64,000 nt of DNA. It comes from Takakia lepidozioides. Taxonomy: Eukaryota > Streptophyta > Takakiopsida > Takakiales > Takakiaceae. Of the stretch, positions 32,961-42,358 are shown piece after piece. The notes beneath the pieces were generated by a model. That model was not told the origin of the DNA, did not search any database, and worked only from the letters and a program-made list of their open reading frames with translations. The first letter of the stretch is position 1. The number at the start of each line of letters is the position of its first letter. The stretch spans positions 63,612,001-63,676,000 of the forward strand of contig CM060733.1 of assembly GCA_030704615.1 (NCBI GenBank), read 5' to 3'. A program made the translations under genes and the position numbers.

Positions 32961-34911
32961 CTCTGCTCCGTGCTGTAAAATCAGGGCCAAGCGGGTAGAG
33001 ATTGAAACACGGCCTGCTAAGACGAAGCTGACTCTCCCAAGAACGGCGGGCTCCCAGCCGAAACCTCCTCGCACACATACCGTAGCGTTTCTAGGGTTGC
33101 TTGCTCCAAATGCGAAGGTTGATCCAACTGCGGGCCTCCCATGCATGTTTGCCCTCTCTCCCGCTCGCTTGCTCTAAGTCCCAACCCTCTCTCTCTCTCC
33201 CTCCCGCTCGCTCTAAGTCTGTTCACGCTACCGTGATGGGCAACTTTTTAAGTTTTTTAACCTTTTTGTAAACCCTAAAAGCCCCTCTTTGATTTTTTTT
33301 TTCTTTTTTTTCTTTTCTTAAAGGAAACCACAGGTCCTTGAGGAGGGGGGAAAATTCACCCGCCTTCATTTATGGGCCATAAGACGTACAGGACGATCAA
33401 CGCCCAGACATACTGTCACGAACAATCCCACACACGGGATAAGGCAGCGGGTTTGAACCCCAAACCACCAGGGCGACACACTGTGCACTTACCAGCCGAT
33501 GTGTTTTTTTTTTTTTTTTTAATTGCATTTTGTTTAAAAAAAAAATTGATTCTAGTGGTCAGAGTCTCCGTTTTTTCAAAATATAAATACTCATATATTA
33601 TATATATAACCAGAAAAGCATGTGTTGACATGTGCAGTCATGTAGTGATTCATCCATGTGATGATCTGGCAGAATGCATTAGAGTGAGAGTCATGAAGTC
33701 ATATGTCTTTCTAGCAATATACACACGTCATTCTAGTGTAGCCATGACCGTGACTGGTAGTCATATCTGCCATGCCAATATTCGTGGTCAAACATGTTTG
33801 ACCTGTGTTCCGCAGAGTCCGGAGCCATGCAGTCGCATATACGCCTTCCCCAGACCTGCATTATGACTTCAAAAGCATTTTACGACTGCAAATGGCATTT
33901 CTGCCACAAATCTGTCATGACTGCGCATCCATGGGAGTCGTAAAAGCCGCAATCTGTTGTAGTGATATTTCAGTTGTCAACAGTCGGGTCTGCTGCGCGC
34001 AGTGTCGTGTATGCAATCACGGTTTCTCAGTACCCAGCTTGCAACTGTGAGGACTTCCTTGTTATGGAATCGAAGAATGCAGCATACGTCCCCTGCAAAC
34101 ACTTTTATTACATTTTTCTAAAGCGCATAAGTTGCATATCCGTAGTGGACGTCTTCATCCATGCTCCAACACTGAGTTTCAACGAGCTGCACAAGGCCCT
34201 ACGGCAGGATACAGATCGGATTGCTTGACATTCCACATTCGGGAAGGAGAAAGTGGCAATTATATTACATTCATCTTCTTGCACCCTATTTTTTTGTGAG
34301 GAATTATACACTTGGTGGTGCCGCACCGCCATGGCTCCAGGTGCATTTCGGTGCCGTAATACATGAGAATATGGTTTTTGGCCGTGAATGGCATGCGCAT
34401 GTTTTTTTTATTTTGGTTGTCTATAAATGGATCCGAGTAAAGCATACATTGTGTGGAGATACACGGGCATTGAGGCCTATTTCAGCGCCGTTATTGGTCT
34501 ATATACTGCATAGTGCTTCCTTGTTACTGCTCTTCATTCAATTTGTGGTGATTTCGCAGCCCATCCTGGCGTTTTCGTCCACCTTTATGAGAAGACCCCA
34601 ATTTGCTACCAATACATTGTCAGTGTTCTGCATATGTGATGCCTTTACAAGATTGCTAGTTTTGTGTCCCAGTGGGAAGGGTCCTACTGCACATTCCAGC
34701 ATTTGCATACTGTACCTTATGCAAACAGCAATCCATACGACAAAGGACACGTCCCAGCATACTGGCAGTGAATTGCAAAAAACCTTAACAGAAGATTATC
34801 CAAGCATGTATATTCCCCATATGGCACAGGGAAGCTACTTGATTTCTGAATCAAAATGTATGTGCCATGAGTGTCGGCGAGTCGAAACATGTCTACTCTA
34901 GCATGCAAGAC

Positions 34912-35511
34912 CTATGGTCCCCTCGCCCAAGAAGAAGGAACTCGAACTGGCCTCTCAAGGACCTCCTGAGTGACCGGGTGCCGATATTTGAACAAAATGT
35001 CAGCGGTTTCTGTCGCCCGGTTGAAACTAACGAGGATGTTGTGTTTATCGATAGCGCCCCCTTGGTAGAAGGACATTTTCACAGTGGACCCTGTGTTCCC
35101 CTCCTCCTCATCCTCATAACTGAAGATAATGTCCCCACTTTCCGAGCCAGTCCGTCCACGCGTGAAGTTTTCACCTATGCACTCATCATACGTCCACTCG
35201 CAACAATTCCAGCGATACAGCAACGCTGTGCGTGATCTGTTTGGCTCCCACTCAAGCGGAAAGTCCAGGTCCATGATGCGTAGGAACCACCTACTCCCCA
35301 GCCGGGGTCCAGGAGAATCGTGCAATCCTGGAAGAAACTCCATTGCTCTTAGTTGGACAAGACGAGGATCGTACCTGTAAACATCTAGGAAGACAATGAT
35401 GTCGTCTGCTTTCGGGACAATGACTCCCGTCTGGCGTCGATAGATGTGATTTGGGCACGACATGGCCTCACGACACAGCAAGAACTCATAGCAGGGAGGA
35501 GATGGGCACAA
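34912..35511 (-). CDS. Family X protein, element B copy
   Basis: About 199 residues open from 35511; the more likely start by alignment is the later Met before SCPNHIYRRQTG. Conserved with the two copies in element C: DDIIVFLDVYRYDPRLVQLRAMEFL, then WFLRIMDLDFPLEW, the invariant RSRTALLYRWNCCEWT and IGENF block, an acidic stretch (GDIIFSYEDEEEGN), and Y.GG.ID.HNI.V near the end. Looks like a small beta-rich globular protein; no known family recognised and no membrane or signal segment seen. It lies between the transposase 3' end and the right terminus, with a palindrome array upstream of its start. Intact reading frame. Confidence 0.6.
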   Translation of the reverse strand: MCPSPPCYEFLLCREAMSCPNHIYRRQTGVIVPKADDIIVFLDVYRYDPRLVQLRAMEFLPGLHDSPGPRLGSRWFLRIMDLDFPLEWEPNRSRTALLYRWNCCEWTYDECIGENFTRGRTGSESGDIIFSYEDEEEGNTGSTVKMSFYQGGAIDKHNILVSFNRATETADILFKYRHPVTQEVLERPVRVPSSWARGP

Positions 35512-35699
35512 CAGAGAAAAGTGAAGAGAAAAATGAGAGCGAGGCCGGCGGAAGAGGGATATATCATTGCTGCACTGCCAATGTCGTATGCGGCAGAACT
35601 TCTATTTCCTCCGACATGTGTGCTTTGATTAGACAAATCCGCACCAGTTTCAGGAGAGTTTGCAAAACTCCCTCACCGTAAGGCGGGTATTTGTTCTCC

Positions 35700-36180
35700 G
35701 GAGCCCAATTTCGGCGCCGTTATTGGATGGACTGCGGAAGCTTCAGCCGAGAATTTTGTTTCCGGAGCCCAATTTTGGCGCCGTTATTGGTTGCACTCCC
35801 CAGCCTTCAGCCGGGTATTTGGTTTCCGGACCCCAATTTTGGCGCCGTTATCGGCTGCACTCCGGTGGCTTCAGCCGAGTATTTGGTTTCCGGGGCCAAT
35901 TTCGGCGCCGTTATTGGTTGCACTCCGGAGGCTTCAGCCGGGTATTTCTTTTCCTGTGCCCAATTTCGGGACCGTTATTCGCTTCACTCCCGAGCCTTCA
36001 GCCGGCTATTTCTTTTCCTGTGCCCAATTACGGCGCCATTATACCCAACCTTCCTGCACTTCTGCAACTGTACTATCCACGGTTATAGGTCGCCATTGCG
36101 TTTTCGGAGTCTGCAAACCCGGATCCTAATTCCGCTTACGTCTCTGCCTCTGTGATAATTTCGGTGCCGTTATTGCCCAT
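35700..36180. repeat. Phased palindrome array, element B (right)
   Basis: Half-altered palindromes of form CCCAATTTCGGCGCCGTTATTGG. Centres 35715.5, 35779.5, 35843.5, 35906.5, 35970.5 and 36034.5, so steps are 64, 64, 63, 64, 64; a further copy lies near 36171. The spacer (GCACTCCGGAGGCTTCAGCCG and variants) is also repeated, so this is a true 64-bp tandem repeat. It lies immediately upstream of the family X gene on minus. Confidence 0.9.
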
Positions 36181-36214
36181 AATTCAGTTTTTCTATGACC
36201 TGGCCTGGCGGTCC

Positions 36215-36440
36215 ATGAGCCTGGGCTCCAAGTCATGAGCGGACACTGGTACTTATGAGCGGAGTGCTTCCAGCATGAGCGCGGAAATCTTCGAAAACCT
36301 TCTCTTGTTATACTACCTTCGATTATTTTATAGTTTTGGGCCCGAAAAAAATCTACCGAAATTCGAAGTGTGTTACTTTGCGGCTCATGGGTGAGCCATG
36401 CCCGCTCATGAGCTCATGAGCTCATGGAATAGCAACCCCC
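36215..36440 (-). repeat. Element B terminal zone
   Basis: Seven or more ATGAGC/CTCATG heptamers (ATGAGCCTGGG, ATGAGCGGAC, ATGAGCGGAG, GCTCATGAGCTCATGAG) around an AT-rich tract. The terminus is CCATGGAATAGCAACCCCC-like, ending at 36440. It is followed by ATAAGTAGGG, a candidate target duplication also present next to the C right end. Confidence 0.7.
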
Positions 36441-37310
36441 ATAAGTAGGGTTGGGTGTTTGTTGGAACAATTGTAGGCTGTCATTGTCAGCCGGTAGCAG
36501 TAAGGGAACGATGCATGATTTGTGTAGAGCTTGGATAGCTGAGGGAGCAGGGGTAGAGTCTGGCCAGTCCAGATTCATCCAAGAGGACGGGACTTCAAGC
36601 TCACGATTACCTATAATTCCATGTGGATCAAATAGCTGCAAGAAACCTGCATGGGTAGATGGTCAACTGGAAGCCGCAGCAACAACGGCACAATTGATAA
36701 AATCAAGCACTGCTAATGAAGGCACCTTCTTCAACACATTTTCACCCTGTTTTTCCCTCTTATCAGAATTGGCCCTAAATTTTCATGTTGAATTCTGCAA
36801 GTTAGTTGGTTGAGTGAACCTTTGATAGTTTGGAGTGACTTTGACATGGTATTGCCAATGTGACAACAGGGAAGTATCCAGAAACAGGTAACAACTGAGA
36901 CGAGGAGAAGTTGTGGAATGAATACTTTTCTGACCCCAATCCATGGTGGGACAATCGAGGCAAAAAGGTGAATGCCTGTTGGATTACAGAGAGTAGCAGA
37001 TGCAATTGACCATAGTGATAAGTTGAGTTGGGTGTTTCCTAGAACAAATCTAGGCTGTCATTGTCAGGTGCTAGCAGCAAGGCAAGGATGTATGCATAAT
37101 TTGTGTAGCGGCATGGATAGCTGAAGGAGCAGAGATAGAGTCTGGGTCCAGATTCATCCAAGAGGGCCGGACTTCAAGCTCCAGATTACCTATGATTCCA
37201 TGTGGATCAATAGCTACAAGAAACCTGCTGCATGGGTAGATGGTCAACTAAAAGTAGCAGCTGCAACGGCACAATTGATAAAATCAGGCACCTTAACCAT
37301 GACCACAGCT
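36441..37310. repeat. Dispersed repeat related to the CACTA interior
   Basis: Reverse-complement relatives of the 29.6-32.1 kb repeat. Two diverged copies each contain CTAGGCTGTCATTGTCAG-like and GAAACCTGCATGGGTAGATGG-like segments. The same family occurs at 52.14-52.7 and 55.13-55.95 kb. Element B inserted into one copy of it. Confidence 0.7.
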
Positions 37311-37329
37311 TCTAAAAGAAGATCAAGAG

Positions 37330-37645
37330 AGGTGGCTGAACGAGATGTGGTATTTTGGCGTGCCATGATTGCAAGGTATGTGCAGCATGGGTATGGGATT
37401 AAGGCTTTGGAAACCTAGGAGCAAATGATGTGGGAAGGGATGAAGCAAGACCAGGTCATGTTCATTTGTGTTTGTAATATGCATATGGGAGCCTAGCAGC
37501 CCTGGGAAGGGGCAAAGAGGTTCATGGTGACATTATCAAAGCTGGAATTGTACCAAATGTCATTCTGAACATTCCCCTGGTGTACATCTACATCAAATGT
37601 GAGCCTGGCAGCCCTGGCCAGAGAAGAACATGAAGAGGGCTTACA
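37330..37645 (+). pseudogene. PPR fragment
   Basis: Frames read ERDVVFWRAMIARYVQHG, GIKALET, a TAG, then EQMMWEGMKQDQVMFICVCN, followed by broken VHGDIIKAGI-like sequence. One PLS repeat unit with stops. Confidence 0.65.
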
Positions 37646-37851
37646 ATTTTGTTCGCCCGGGCGTAGACATTGCTGGCAATGAGAAGAAGGCAGGAAAGCA
37701 GTTCAGTGTTCCTAGCATGCATGCGGAGACGCCGTGTAGAAGTTAGGCTCAGACTTTTATCATGGCTGGATTTTGTTGACAGTGTTCCAGCACTTACTCT
37801 CTGGGATTTTATTTTATTTTGTGGAGCTTGAATCCCCAATGGTACTTCTTT

Positions 37852-38719
37852 CACTACACTAGTGGTATGTGTTCCTCTAGTCATGTTCCTAATCACTTGC
37901 ACGCCATTGTAATAGTGGTATAATTTAAAACTGTAAGAGTAGCCAAATACACACAATTGCCTCCATTACCACTCCTGTAGTGGTATAAGTAATCACCTAT
38001 ATATTACTGTATTAGTGGTATGAATTCCTCCAGTGGTATTCCGAATCACTTACACACCACTCTGTTAGTAATCATTCCAATCCATAGTTCCCACTCAGAG
38101 AGACACCATGGATGATTCAAACAGCTTACATACCATTATGTGGATAATCATTCCAATGACCTGTTGAGAGATGTCATCCACTCACATAACCACGGTTTGA
38201 GTGATATTGTATATTCTCAGATTTCATATAATGACTCTGTGAGTCATTTCGCGATCACTCAACAAGTGGTTTCGGAAGTCATTGAATTTTTCACTCCATC
38301 CATTTTGTAGCACCGACACATGACACGTGTCCATGCTGAGAGTGTCGCCACCTGTCAACATAATCTCCAATATCATCCACGAACCACCGACTTCCACGTG
38401 TCCACTAGAAAACGGAAGTGGTTACTTTACCACTGTGACACGTCAGTTTACCACGATGACACGTCAGAAGTGGTTGGTTTACCTCAGTGACACGTCACAG
38501 TGGTTAATTTACCACTGTGACATGTCAGCAAACAGGTGGACCCGGACGTGAGTGGTTCGAACCACTGTCCTTAACCACTGATGCCACATAATGTCTTTTA
38601 CCACTCTCTTGTCCTAATCCACTAGTTCTTCATCACTCTGGGGCCAGAGTGGTTTAGTGTCTTTTACCACTCTAAATGAGTGGTTAACAGAGTGGTTATT
38701 CCGCGTTTTCCTTCTAGTG
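37852..38719. mobile_element. Possible short CACTA-like element
   Basis: Starts CACTACACTAGTGG and ends CCTTCTAGTG (reverse CACTAGAAGG). The interior has many AGTGGT/ACCACT and GTGACACGTCAG repeats, typical of subterminal repeats. The two termini agree only over the first bases and the flanking three bases (TTT, CAC) do not match, so boundaries are uncertain. No coding content. Confidence 0.4.
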
Positions 38720-39511
38720 CACATAAGCCCCCCCTATTTCCGTGGAACGGAAGGCGTTTACCACGGCCAATATTTCCCAACTTTATTTTCCGATAGTACT
38801 GCTCCCTCATCCCAATCCGATCCGTTCGTGAAACCAGGGGAGGTTTGTGGATGGTTTTCGAGCATGGCACAAGATATTTCACAAAGTACAATGTCCGGTA
38901 GCGCAATGAACATGAATGATAATGCATTTTTTCTAACGTAGTTCCTTCCTCCGAATTCACATACACTTTCCAATGTTTGACGATCTCTAGACATACACCA
39001 GGAAATCCCTAAAGTTGCTTTGCGGTATGCGTGAAAAGAAGACAGTAGGGGGGCTGCTATTTCATGAGCCATGAGCCATGAGCGGCATGAGCCATGAGCA
39101 GAGTCGTAAGTGTGGAAAAAAACATGAGCAGCACTATTTTCCGGAAATGAGTGTCCGCGGGAATAGGGTTTAGGGTTCCACGGTCATAGGGGGAGAAGGA
39201 CCTCCCGATGAAGGAGGTTCGGCAATGTTATTTAGAATTATATATTGAAAGGCAATGTTTCGCGAATGGTAGGGTGGTACTGCTCTGTACAATGGGGGCC
39301 CATTTCAGCCTACCAGCCATTTGCAAAATTCACCCACACTCCCAATCCCAAACGAAATGAGCAATGACGCATTCTCGGAACGATGGACACAGAATAGAAT
39401 AAAAAGAGGGCACAATGAGGTTTTTATTGATCCACATGAATTGCATTTGAAGCACGTCTACTGTGCTGATTGTGCCATCAAATCTTGAGCCCTGTGCCTA
39501 CTGAATACAAG

Positions 39512-40282
39512 TCACGTTGTCAATGGGACTTCGACTGCTCTCAGAACTAGCTCATGAGTCATGGGGCTCCTCCATGTAAAGTCGATTGCAGCCGTTGTAC
39601 CGCCCCTAGTGATGTTCACCACAATGTCCTGCCCTTCAATCATACCACCATCGAATATGGAAATCTTCACGTTTTCGTCGTCCACACCAATGCGAATGTC
39701 CCCATACAATGGAGAAGAGGAGCGCACTCCTCGAGGAGAATAGGTCTCTCCGATGGAGTCCACCCACGTCCAGTGGCAGCAGTTCCACCGCAACAGCATA
39801 GCAGTGCGCCTTCTTCTGCATGGGTGACCGTCGTAACAGGGAAAATCGGAATCGAGGATGCGCAGGAGCCACGGACTCCTCAGACCAAGATCGTCACCCC
39901 GCTCGAAGGCGTAGTGGCCTAGGATATACTCAAAAGCCACCAATGTTTCCACAATCGAACCAGTATCTTCTGTGTAATCTGTGTACCAGATAACAATGTC
40001 TCCCGATGTGGCCGAATACATTGCATAATCGATGCCTCCAAAGGGGCAGTCGTCCCGGTTCCGGAAGCACGACATCCTTGCAAAGGAGGACCTGAGGACG
40101 ACTTGGATGCCGATGACCTTGCGGACAGCTACGAAGCCCTTAGATTTTGGAAATGATACGAAGCGGAAGAGCAGTCCGGCCTCCAATAATGGAGCATCTG
40201 GGTCACACGTACCCACCGACGGAGGTGGAACGTGTTCATCACGGCAGCGGTGGATGAACCCATACATCTTTCTCATCAACAA
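39512..40282 (-). CDS. Family X protein X1
   Basis: 256 residues, open throughout. An N-terminal part of about 70 residues (MYGFIHRCRDEH...LLFRFVSFPK) is absent from the element B copy. Then the shared core: MSCFRNRDDCPFGGIDYAMY, GDIVIWYTDYTEDTG, WLLRILDSDFPCYD, RRRTAMLLRWNCCHWT, IGETYSP, GDIRIGVDDENVKISIFDGG, QDIVVNITRG, and a tail ending VEVPLTT. Family unknown. It starts 220 bases from X2 on the other strand, with one palindrome (near 40321-40340) between them, suggesting a shared control region. Conserved core residues in three diverged copies argue that it was under selection. Confidence 0.65.
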   Translation of the reverse strand: MLMRKMYGFIHRCRDEHVPPPSVGTCDPDAPLLEAGLLFRFVSFPKSKGFVAVRKVIGIQVVLRSSFARMSCFRNRDDCPFGGIDYAMYSATSGDIVIWYTDYTEDTGSIVETLVAFEYILGHYAFERGDDLGLRSPWLLRILDSDFPCYDGHPCRRRRTAMLLRWNCCHWTWVDSIGETYSPRGVRSSSPLYGDIRIGVDDENVKISIFDGGMIEGQDIVVNITRGGTTAAIDFTWRSPMTHELVLRAVEVPLTT

Positions 40283-40501
40283 GTTATAGTTTGAGATCTG
40301 CCACCGAAGTCCATCCCCCGGATGGAAATTCGGCGCCGCATTTACATCGAAGAGGGGATGGACTTCGTCGTGTCCAGTGGCTATCGGCCCACCTGGCAGT
40401 GACTGCCCATAGTTTGCATGGCAGGGTAGGAAACAGAAACGGCTACATTCATGCAGCAGCCAATCTTCATCGGTCCAGGATCCTGTAGGGGGGAAATTTA
40501 A

Positions 40502-41203
40502 ATGTGCCCTGGAGTGTTTGTGAGGAATTGCAGCGTTAGCTTGAACTTTTTCCAGCCACCGCGCTGCTCCTCCTCCATCCGGGAGCTGCTGTCATTGAGC
40601 GTACTCCGCTACTCTTTTTCAAGGATGCCGTGCCGCCGAAATCCAGCCGACTGCCCTTATCATGGCCACGATTATGCTATGTTCAAACCAGAATCAGGAG
40701 ACATCATTGTCTGGCTCTCTGTTTTCACAGACGCTGCTGGAATCAAGCAAGAGTCTTTGCGCGCAATGGAGTATCTGGAGGGCTATTACCGCTTTGAGCG
40801 AGGTGAGGGCAAGGGTCAATGCGGTCCGTGGGTCCTGAAAATTGTTGACCTCGATATACCAAGCTGGAAAGGGATGCCGGACAGATCACGCACTGCCTCG
40901 CTTTGGCGCTGGAACTGCTGCCAGTGGACCAGGGAGGACGGCACCGGGGAAAACTATATACGTGCAGATCACTCCGCTCTTCCAGTGTATGGAGACATTC
41001 GGCTGCGTTGCGAAGACGAATCGCACGGGCACATGAGGCCCACAGTGACCTTGTCAATGTATGATGGTGGTATCATTGATGGACATGACATTGTCGTCGG
41101 CTCCAGCAAGGGCAGCAGAACGACCGAATTGCAGTTTACCTCGAGGTGCCGCAGCAGTGATGAGCTTGTTTTGAGGGGTATCGAAGTTCCGTCGACTTGG
41201 TGA
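40502..41203 (+). CDS. Family X protein X2
   Basis: Open for 233 residues. The conserved core starts near 40624 (MPCRRNPADCPYHGHDYAMF); upstream residues (RELLSLSVLRYSFSR) also align with X1, so the longer start is kept. Core: GDIIVWLSVFTDAAG, WVLKIVDLDIPSW, SRTASLWRWNCCQWT, GENYIRAD, GDIRLRCEDESHG, TLSMYDGGIIDGHDIVVG, ending VPSTW. Divergent from X1. An AATAAA follows at about 41272. Function unknown. The acidic/aromatic pattern and repeated beta-strand-like segments suggest a compact beta domain; this is inference. Confidence 0.65.
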   Translation: MCPGVFVRNCSVSLNFFQPPRCSSSIRELLSLSVLRYSFSRMPCRRNPADCPYHGHDYAMFKPESGDIIVWLSVFTDAAGIKQESLRAMEYLEGYYRFERGEGKGQCGPWVLKIVDLDIPSWKGMPDRSRTASLWRWNCCQWTREDGTGENYIRADHSALPVYGDIRLRCEDESHGHMRPTVTLSMYDGGIIDGHDIVVGSSKGSRTTELQFTSRCRSSDELVLRGIEVPSTW

Positions 41204-41459
41204 AGCCCATGTAGAAGGAGGAAGGGCTTAGTTTTGTCTGCAGTTGGTAAATGTGAGACATCGTGTCCGATCAATAAACCCATCGTACCTCACTTCTGTA
41301 TGATTGTGTTTCATTGTGTTGAATAACTGTCGGAATTGGCCCACTGTTTACAATTTGATGTCTCATTTCTACAATGTGTCTGTCCGGATGAATATAGCAG
41401 AGTAACCGTTATGTGAGTGATGTGTCAAGAATATACCAGAGTAACGCCATGTCGGACAT

Positions 41460-42222
41460 TGAAATGCGGCACCGCATTTCCATGTCGGCATCGAAATGGG
41501 GCGCCGCATTACCATGTCGGCATCGAAATGCGGCGCCGCATTTCCATGTCGGGATCGAAATGCGGTGCATCATTTCCGTCCAGGTACACGAAATACCAAC
41601 ACGGGTCTATAAATTGATCAGAAAACGAGGTTGGCATTGCAAATGCGGCGACGCATTTCCAGCTTGGCAATGGAAACTTCTTTTTGGACAAGGGAATGCG
41701 GTGCCGCATTTCCGTACAACACTTCGAAAAGTGTGACATTTCCGACCAGCGCGATGGAATGCGTTACCGCATTTCCGAGAGAGGGTCTGCAAATGGACAA
41801 ATTGCGATGTCCGTTCTGGAAATGCGGCGCCGCATTTCCATGTCCGTCATCGACTTTTTTTTACAATGGAATGCGGTGCCAATTTTTTGCTGATGGGCCT
41901 GCAGTTCGAACAACGACCATCCCCAATACTGAAATGCGGCACCGCATTTTCAATCCCGCCATCTCGACCTCCTTGCTCGACCTCGTTGTTCGACCTCTGT
42001 AAGCGTGGTGGCATCCATGCGATGAGCGGGAGAGGCCAAAACTGGCGTGTGGACAAAGGAAATTTTGGAAATGCGGCACCGCATTTCCAATTCAGATTAC
42101 TTTTTACTATGCCAACATTGAAATGGAAAATTTAGTCCCTCCCCTGTTTTGGAAATGCGGTGCCGCATTTCCAAAAGAGGTTCTTAGAGTTCCCTGTTTT
42201 GGAAATGCGGTGCCCCATTTCT
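41460..42222. repeat. Phased palindrome array, element C
   Basis: About 14 copies of the GAAATGCGGYRCCGCATTTC palindrome. The first four are exactly 32 bases apart (41470.5, 41502.5, 41534.5, 41566.5). Later steps are 83, 53, 63, 63, 49, 63, 137, 84 and 50 bases. It sits between the convergent 3' ends of X2 and the methylase-like gene. Confidence 0.85.
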
Positions 42223-42358
42223 GATTTTGGGAGCGTCGTGGTTTGGGCGATTGTGTGGCTGGAATGCACACTGGAGAGGGGTCACGAATGTCGGGCAGAA
42301 TTTCCTTTATATACTCTGGAAGAGAATTTACATTTACAGAGACTTCATTAAAATTCTA

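Larger units (their letters stand above)
29053..33964. mobile_element. Non-autonomous CACTA transposon carrying gene scraps
   Basis: Termini CACTACAACAAATTGCGG (29053) and the inverted CCGCAATCTGTTGTAGTG (ending 33964) match with one mismatch over about 26 bases. They are flanked by the 3-bp target duplication ATA (29050-29052 and 33965-33967). Subterminal zones contain inverted ATGACTGCA/TGCAGTCAT motifs and repeated GACACGTG. Inside are an AT-rich tract, 2-3 diverged copies of a repeat with CATGCAGGTTTCTTGTAGCTATCC, PPR fragments on minus (30.7-31.7 kb), a tandem duplication (32.14-32.96 kb), a CT-rich microsatellite (about 33185-33220) and poly-T/poly-A (33500-33545). No transposase frame is seen. 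It interrupts the transposase exon just upstream of the SWIM finger. Confidence 0.9.
25860..34228 (+). pseudogene. MULE-like SWIM transposase, copy B, split by CACTA insertion
   Basis: Starts MDSRVWVNVYFHPDSLKAKIP. The same domain order as copies A1/A2 can be followed: TEQYLCVKFGLRPGTVFLEE, acidic linker (SSDDEDCMVLH), Cys-rich zone (YVLCVGHLKCFSSTC, FKCAHCNAAPTC, ACIHIRKHDHP), core (MGAHVYDPHCRKLMTIAI, FRGFMADNAHANW), intron about 27800-27885, DDTDMPTTNMAESVHSSW, FWFCRHDIMSCVFGKPKYG, and after the insertion CNCEDF...CPCKH (SWIM) to the stop at 34226-34228. Damage: frameshifts near 26030 and in 26.6-27.0 kb, a deletion near 27695-27715 of about 60 residues present in A copies (between motif 2 and the HF.YRQFG block), a TGA at 28807-28809, and a CACTA element at 29053-33964. 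Clearly dead. Confidence 0.75.
20115..36440 (+). mobile_element. CATGAGC element B (right terminus at 36440)
   Basis: Right end at 36426-36440 (GGAATAGCAACCCCC), preceded by CTCATGAG/GAGCCATG repeats. Contents left to right: type-B palindromes (20.2-20.5 kb), methylase-like gene on minus (20603-23821), long palindrome array (24.2-25.6 kb), transposase on plus (25860-34228, split by a CACTA insertion), family X gene on minus (34912-35511), and a second array (35.7-36.2 kb). The palindrome here has A/T-rich arms (AATTTCGGCGCCGAAATT), unlike type A, but the same core. The left terminus was not found; the boundary at about 20.1 kb is only where type-B palindromes begin. With the 4.9-kb CACTA insert removed the span is about 11.4 kb. 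Confidence 0.65.

Noticed and set aside
37852-38719. Definite CACTA element
   Set aside because: Termini match only over a few bases and the flanking triplets differ; kept only as a possible element.
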